Assembly (NCBI RefSeq): GCF_001636845.1
Contig: NZ_LITT01000058.1
Span: 186,001 to 250,000, forward strand
Direction: 5' to 3'
Origin: Clostridium ljungdahlii
GTDB taxonomy: Bacteria > Bacillota > Clostridia > Clostridiales > Clostridiaceae
DNA: 64,000 nucleotides
In this document: positions 60,759 through 64,000 of the stretch, piece after piece
How positions within the stretch are numbered: the stretch's first letter is position 1
Layout of the letters: each line of letters starts with the position of its first letter
Notes under the pieces: model-generated
What the model saw: the letters and a program-made list of their open reading frames with translations, nothing else
Databases searched by the model: none
Told to the model about the DNA's origin: nothing
Translations under genes and position numbers: made by a program

Positions 60759-60783
60759 TGTTAAAGTATAGGGAGAGAATAAA

Positions 60784-61518
60784 ATGTTTGTAGATGCGCA
60801 TAATCATATGGATTTTTATAAAGACAATTTAAGTAATGCAATTGATAGTATAAATCACAGCAATATCAAAACCTTGGGATGTTCTATGGATTTAGAGAGT
60901 TATATATTTACAAAAAAATTAAGTAAAGATAATAAAAATATAACTCCATGTCTTGGAATACATCCGTGGGAGGCACATAAAAACTACAAGGATTTAGATA
61001 AGTTCGATGATTATGTAAAGGAATGTAAAATTATTGGAGAAATAGGACTTGACTACTATTGGGTTTTGGAGAAAGAAAAATATCCTTATATGAATCTAGT
61101 ATTTGAATACTTTTTAGGTAAGGCTAGGGAATATGACAAAATAACAAACATTCATACTAAAGGAGCAGAAAAGGAGGTATTGGATTATATAAAGAAATAT
61201 GATTTAAGAACACCTATAATTCATTGGTATAGTGGAGATTTGAACATACTAAAAAAGCTTTTGGAGTATGGGTGCTATTTTACAATAAGTGTTGATATAG
61301 GATATTCTAAACTTACAGATGATATAGTAAAAATTATTCCTCTAGGTAGAATTTTAACAGAAACTGATGGCCCTACTTCACTTGAATGGGTAAATAAGAA
61401 ATATGGATATCCATCCGAAGTTATAAATATTGTAAGAAAAATTTCTTTAATAAAGAATCTCCAGTTTGAAGAAGTTAGAGAAAAAATTTATGACAATTTT
61501 AATAAATTAAAATTATAG
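60784..61518 (+). CDS. TatD-family metal-dependent hydrolase in a thiamine operon
   Basis: 244 residues, TIM-barrel amidohydrolase. MFVDAHNHMDF gives the HxH metal pair (H6, H8), PCLGIHPWE and IGEIGLDYYW the Glu, NIHTKGAEKEVLDYIKKY and PIIHWYSGDLN two further His, and LTETDGPTSLEW the Asp. TatD enzymes are usually DNases. Here it is the first gene behind a TPP riboswitch and is followed after 17 bases by thiamine-precursor transport genes, so a role in processing a thiamine precursor is worth considering. RBS AGGGAGAG. Confidence 0.87.
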   Translation: MFVDAHNHMDFYKDNLSNAIDSINHSNIKTLGCSMDLESYIFTKKLSKDNKNITPCLGIHPWEAHKNYKDLDKFDDYVKECKIIGEIGLDYYWVLEKEKYPYMNLVFEYFLGKAREYDKITNIHTKGAEKEVLDYIKKYDLRTPIIHWYSGDLNILKKLLEYGCYFTISVDIGYSKLTDDIVKIIPLGRILTETDGPTSLEWVNKKYGYPSEVINIVRKISLIKNLQFEEVREKIYDNFNKLKL

Positions 61519-61535
61519 ACTGAAGGTGCTTATAT

Positions 61536-62288
61536 ATGGAAAAAGCAAAAAACATTCAAAGTAAAATATATCCTATAGCTACAATAGTAATAGTTGTACT
61601 TATATGGCAGTTAACAATAAACTTTGCCCACGTTCCTCAGTATATTATTCCTTCTCCGCTGGATATTTTAAAAACTCTTGTATCAGATTTTCAAAATATA
61701 ATGGAAAATACGGAAACCACATTGTACGAGTCTTTTATAGGTTTTTTTATATCTATAATATTTTCCTTTATATTAGCTGTAATAATGGATAGTTTTGAAA
61801 TTGTGAGAAAGTCAATATATCCTATTTTACTAATATCTCAAACTATTCCAACTATAGCAATTGCACCTTTGTTTATAATATGGTTTGGATTTGGGGTACT
61901 TCCTAAAATAATAGTAGTGGTAATGGTATGCTTTTTCCCGATAGTTGTAAGCCTCGTAGATGGATTTGAGAAAGTAGACAGGGATTATATAAATTTATTT
62001 AGCACTATGAAAGCCTCAAGATTACAGACATTTTATCACTTAAAGCTTCCCTATGCTATGGTGAATTTTTTTTCAGGCTTAAAAATAGCAGCAACTTATA
62101 TGATAATGTCTGCGATTATAGGTGAATGGCTTGGAGGAGATAATGGCATTGGGGTATACATGGTAAGGGCAAAAAATGCCTATCAATTGGACAAGGTTTT
62201 TGCTTCAATTTTAGTCATTGTTATTGTAAGCATTATAATAATCTACATTATAGATTTTATAGGTAAAAAAATAATACATTGGAAATAG
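61536..62288 (+). CDS. thiX: ABC transporter permease, ThiX-like
   Basis: 250 residues, six membrane segments. [15 protein letters not shown] opens the protein, and the EAA loop reads [25 protein letters not shown], as in SsuC/ThiX-type permeases. [24 protein letters not shown] is the C-terminal block. It overlaps no neighbour: the substrate-binding gene begins 11 bases after its stop, and both are under the TPP riboswitch. It imports a hydroxymethylpyrimidine-type precursor by inference from context. Confidence 0.88.
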   Translation: MEKAKNIQSKIYPIATIVIVVLIWQLTINFAHVPQYIIPSPLDILKTLVSDFQNIMENTETTLYESFIGFFISIIFSFILAVIMDSFEIVRKSIYPILLISQTIPTIAIAPLFIIWFGFGVLPKIIVVVMVCFFPIVVSLVDGFEKVDRDYINLFSTMKASRLQTFYHLKLPYAMVNFFSGLKIAATYMIMSAIIGEWLGGDNGIGVYMVRAKNAYQLDKVFASILVIVIVSIIIIYIIDFIGKKIIHWK

Positions 62289-62299
62289 AGGAGACGAAT

Positions 62300-63304
62300 A
62301 TGAAAAAAAGTAAAATTATATTTTTGACGGTAACTATATTTGTTATAAGTTTGTTATTTGGGGGATGTGGAACATCTGAAAAGAAACAGGCAGCTGCTTC
62401 TTTAGATAAAACTACGGTAATACTTGATTGGACTCCAAATACAGATCATACAGGATTATATGTAGCACTAGATAAAGGATATTATAAAGAGGAAGGACTG
62501 GATGTGAAGATAGTTCAACCTTCACAAGGTAATGTGACAAATCTTGTAGCTGCAGGCAAAGGAGATTTTGGCGTAAGCTATCAGGAAGATGTAACCTATG
62601 CAGTTACAAACAAGGATCCACTTCCTATAAAATCCATCGCGGCAATAATACAGCATAACACTTCAGGTTTTGCGTCACCTAAAAGCAAAAATATAAAAAG
62701 TGTAAAGGATTTTGAAGGAAAAGTTTATGGAGGATGGGGTTCCCCTTCAGAAGAAGCTGTAATCAAAGCTGTTATGGAGAAAAATGGAGCAGATTTCAGT
62801 AAGCTTAAAATTGTGAATATGGGAACTGATGATTTCTTTGCATCTACGAAGAAAAATGTTGATTTTGCATGGATCTACCAAGGATGGACTGGAGTTGAAG
62901 CAAAATTAAAAGGTGTGGACTTAAATTTTATACCTGTCAAAGATTTAGATCCTGCACTTGATTACTACACTCCTATTTTAATAACTAGTAATAAAAATAT
63001 TAGTCAAAATCCAGATAAAGTTAGAAAATTTTTAAAAGCTACAGCAAAGGGATATGAATATGCTATAAAAAATCCTGATGAAAGTGCAAAAATACTTGTC
63101 AAATATGCACCAGAAATAGATAAGAAATTGGCTGTAGAAAGTCAGAAGTATATGGCAAAACAGTACATAGCAGATGCACCTAGGTGGGGTGTAATGAAAT
63201 CTGATGTATGGAGTAGATATGCTAAGTTTTTGCAAAGTAAAGGGTTAATTAAAAAGGAGCTAAAAACAAGCGATGCTTTCACAAATGAATTTTTACCAAA
63301 ATAA
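62300..63304 (+). CDS. thiY: ABC transporter substrate-binding lipoprotein, ThiY-like (NMT1/THI5 fold)
   Basis: 334 residues from ATG 62300 (GAGGAGACG upstream). Signal peptide and lipobox FGGC, lipid on C23. [38 protein letters not shown] is the NMT1/THI5-like opening that binds pyrimidine precursors of thiamine. [24 protein letters not shown] and [15 protein letters not shown] follow. The riboswitch supports thiamine-related import. The ATPase gene begins inside its last 32 bases. Confidence 0.9.
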   Translation: MKKSKIIFLTVTIFVISLLFGGCGTSEKKQAAASLDKTTVILDWTPNTDHTGLYVALDKGYYKEEGLDVKIVQPSQGNVTNLVAAGKGDFGVSYQEDVTYAVTNKDPLPIKSIAAIIQHNTSGFASPKSKNIKSVKDFEGKVYGGWGSPSEEAVIKAVMEKNGADFSKLKIVNMGTDDFFASTKKNVDFAWIYQGWTGVEAKLKGVDLNFIPVKDLDPALDYYTPILITSNKNISQNPDKVRKFLKATAKGYEYAIKNPDESAKILVKYAPEIDKKLAVESQKYMAKQYIADAPRWGVMKSDVWSRYAKFLQSKGLIKKELKTSDAFTNEFLPK

Positions 63305-64000
63305 ACAGGATGATTCCATTATAAAAGTTAAAAATGTGAGTAGAAGTTTTGAGGAAAATCTTATACTAAAAGATATATCCATTAACTTAAAAAAGGGAGA
63401 ATTCGTTTCTATTTTAGGGCCAAGTGGATGCGGAAAGAGTACTTTGTTTAATATAATAACTGGTATTATTAAAGAAGATAGTGGAGAGGTTTCAGTAAAA
63501 GGGGATCTAGGGTATATGCAGCAGAAGGATTTGCTTTTGCCCTGGAAAACTGTAATGGAAAATGTAGTGCTTCCACTTGATATAAGAGGTAGTAATAAAA
63601 GAGAATCGAGAGAAAGGGCAGTTAAGTATATTGAAATAGTTGGTCTTAAAGGCTATGAAAAGAAATATCCCTATGAACTTTCAGGAGGCATGAGACAGAG
63701 AGCAAGTTTTTTAAGAACTTTTCTATCTTCTGAGGAAATAATGTTACTTGATGAACCCTTTGGTGCACTGGATTCTATAACTAGAGGTAAAATGCAAAGA
63801 TGGATTCTTGATATGAAGCAAGAATTGAAAAGAAGCATACTCTTTGTAACTCATGATATAGAAGAAGCAATTTTGCTCTCCGATAGAATATATGTACTGT
63901 CCTCTAAACCTGGAATGATTAAAAAAGAAATTAACGTAGATTTTGAAAGTGAGAACAAGAAGAACAGAATATTTTCTGAAAAACTTTTAGAAATGAAAGC
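63273..64000 (+). CDS. thiZ: ABC transporter ATP-binding protein, ThiZ-like (cut by window end)
   Basis: About 242 residues seen, open at the window end. The ATG at 63273 overlaps the ThiY end and has AAAAGGAGC about 14 bases upstream; ATG 63285 in the same frame is the alternative. Walker [11 protein letters not shown]-loop [13 protein letters not shown], signature [13 protein letters not shown], Walker [13 protein letters not shown] and the switch His in [10 protein letters not shown] are all intact. It energises the ThiXY transporter. Confidence 0.92.
   Translation, partial: MLSQMNFYQNKQDDSIIKVKNVSRSFEENLILKDISINLKKGEFVSILGPSGCGKSTLFNIITGIIKEDSGEVSVKGDLGYMQQKDLLLPWKTVMENVVLPLDIRGSNKRESRERAVKYIEIVGLKGYEKKYPYELSGGMRQRASFLRTFLSSEEIMLLDEPFGALDSITRGKMQRWILDMKQELKRSILFVTHDIEEAILLSDRIYVLSSKPGMIKKEINVDFESENKKNRIFSEKLLEMK

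Overview
The window is AT-rich, with strong AGGAGG-type ribosome sites, a bacterial RNase P RNA, a GerA-type spore germination operon, phosphotransbutyrylase and butyrate kinase relatives, and glycine, purine and TPP riboswitches. Together these point to an endospore-forming Clostridium sensu stricto. An acetogen or solventogen relative is plausible, but the sequence alone does not fix the species.

Layout. 1-2000: end of a Nif3-family gene, a zinc-ribbon protein, rnpB, and two gene relics, one of them the C-terminus of a phage-type integrase. 2000-17500: an accessory catabolic island. It holds a ketopantoate-reductase-like dehydrogenase, an MFS transporter, a butyrate kinase relative, a UbiD/VdcD/LpdD/UbiX prenyl-FMN decarboxylase set, a soluble MCP-like protein, gene relics, an aromatic-acid:H+ symporter-like MFS protein, a four-subunit 2-oxoacid:ferredoxin oxidoreductase, a phosphotransbutyrylase relative and an IclR regulator. 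17600-24900: a 5'-truncated enoate reductase, a PLP enzyme behind a palindromic operator, a TauE/SafE exporter, a DUF1653 protein, a glycine riboswitch with a CycA-like permease, and acetolactate decarboxylase. 24900-35000: ABC-F ATPase, SGNH hydrolase, lgt, HtrA, MarR plus MATE, and an orphan N6-adenine methylase, with four long inverted-repeat elements between them. 35200-41150: guanine riboswitch with an NCS2 permease, then the germination operon. 42300-49700: purine biosynthesis operon purECFMNHD behind an atypical purine riboswitch. 49800-60600: envelope and housekeeping genes, including a cell-wall-binding protein with a glucuronyl C5-epimerase-like domain, RlmD and an LtaS-like enzyme. 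60600-64000: TPP riboswitch with tatD and a ThiXYZ-type transporter, cut by the window end.

How the island may work. The 2-oxoacid oxidoreductase makes acyl-CoA and reduced ferredoxin. The Ptb-like and Buk-like enzymes can turn acyl-CoA into acid plus ATP. The PanE-like dehydrogenase could supply the 2-oxoacid from a 2-hydroxyacid. Four promoters in the island carry the same unusual operator, two ATAAAGAAAC decamers exactly 20 bp apart just downstream of the -10 box. Three of them also share an upstream inverted copy. This ties the dehydrogenase, both MFS transporters and the oxidoreductase into one regulon, with the local IclR protein as the natural but unproven regulator. One of these promoters is the surviving front end of a decayed duplicate of the oxidoreductase operon.

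The most unusual non-coding feature is a pair of long hairpins between lgt and htrA whose 17-nt loops are exact reverse complements of each other.
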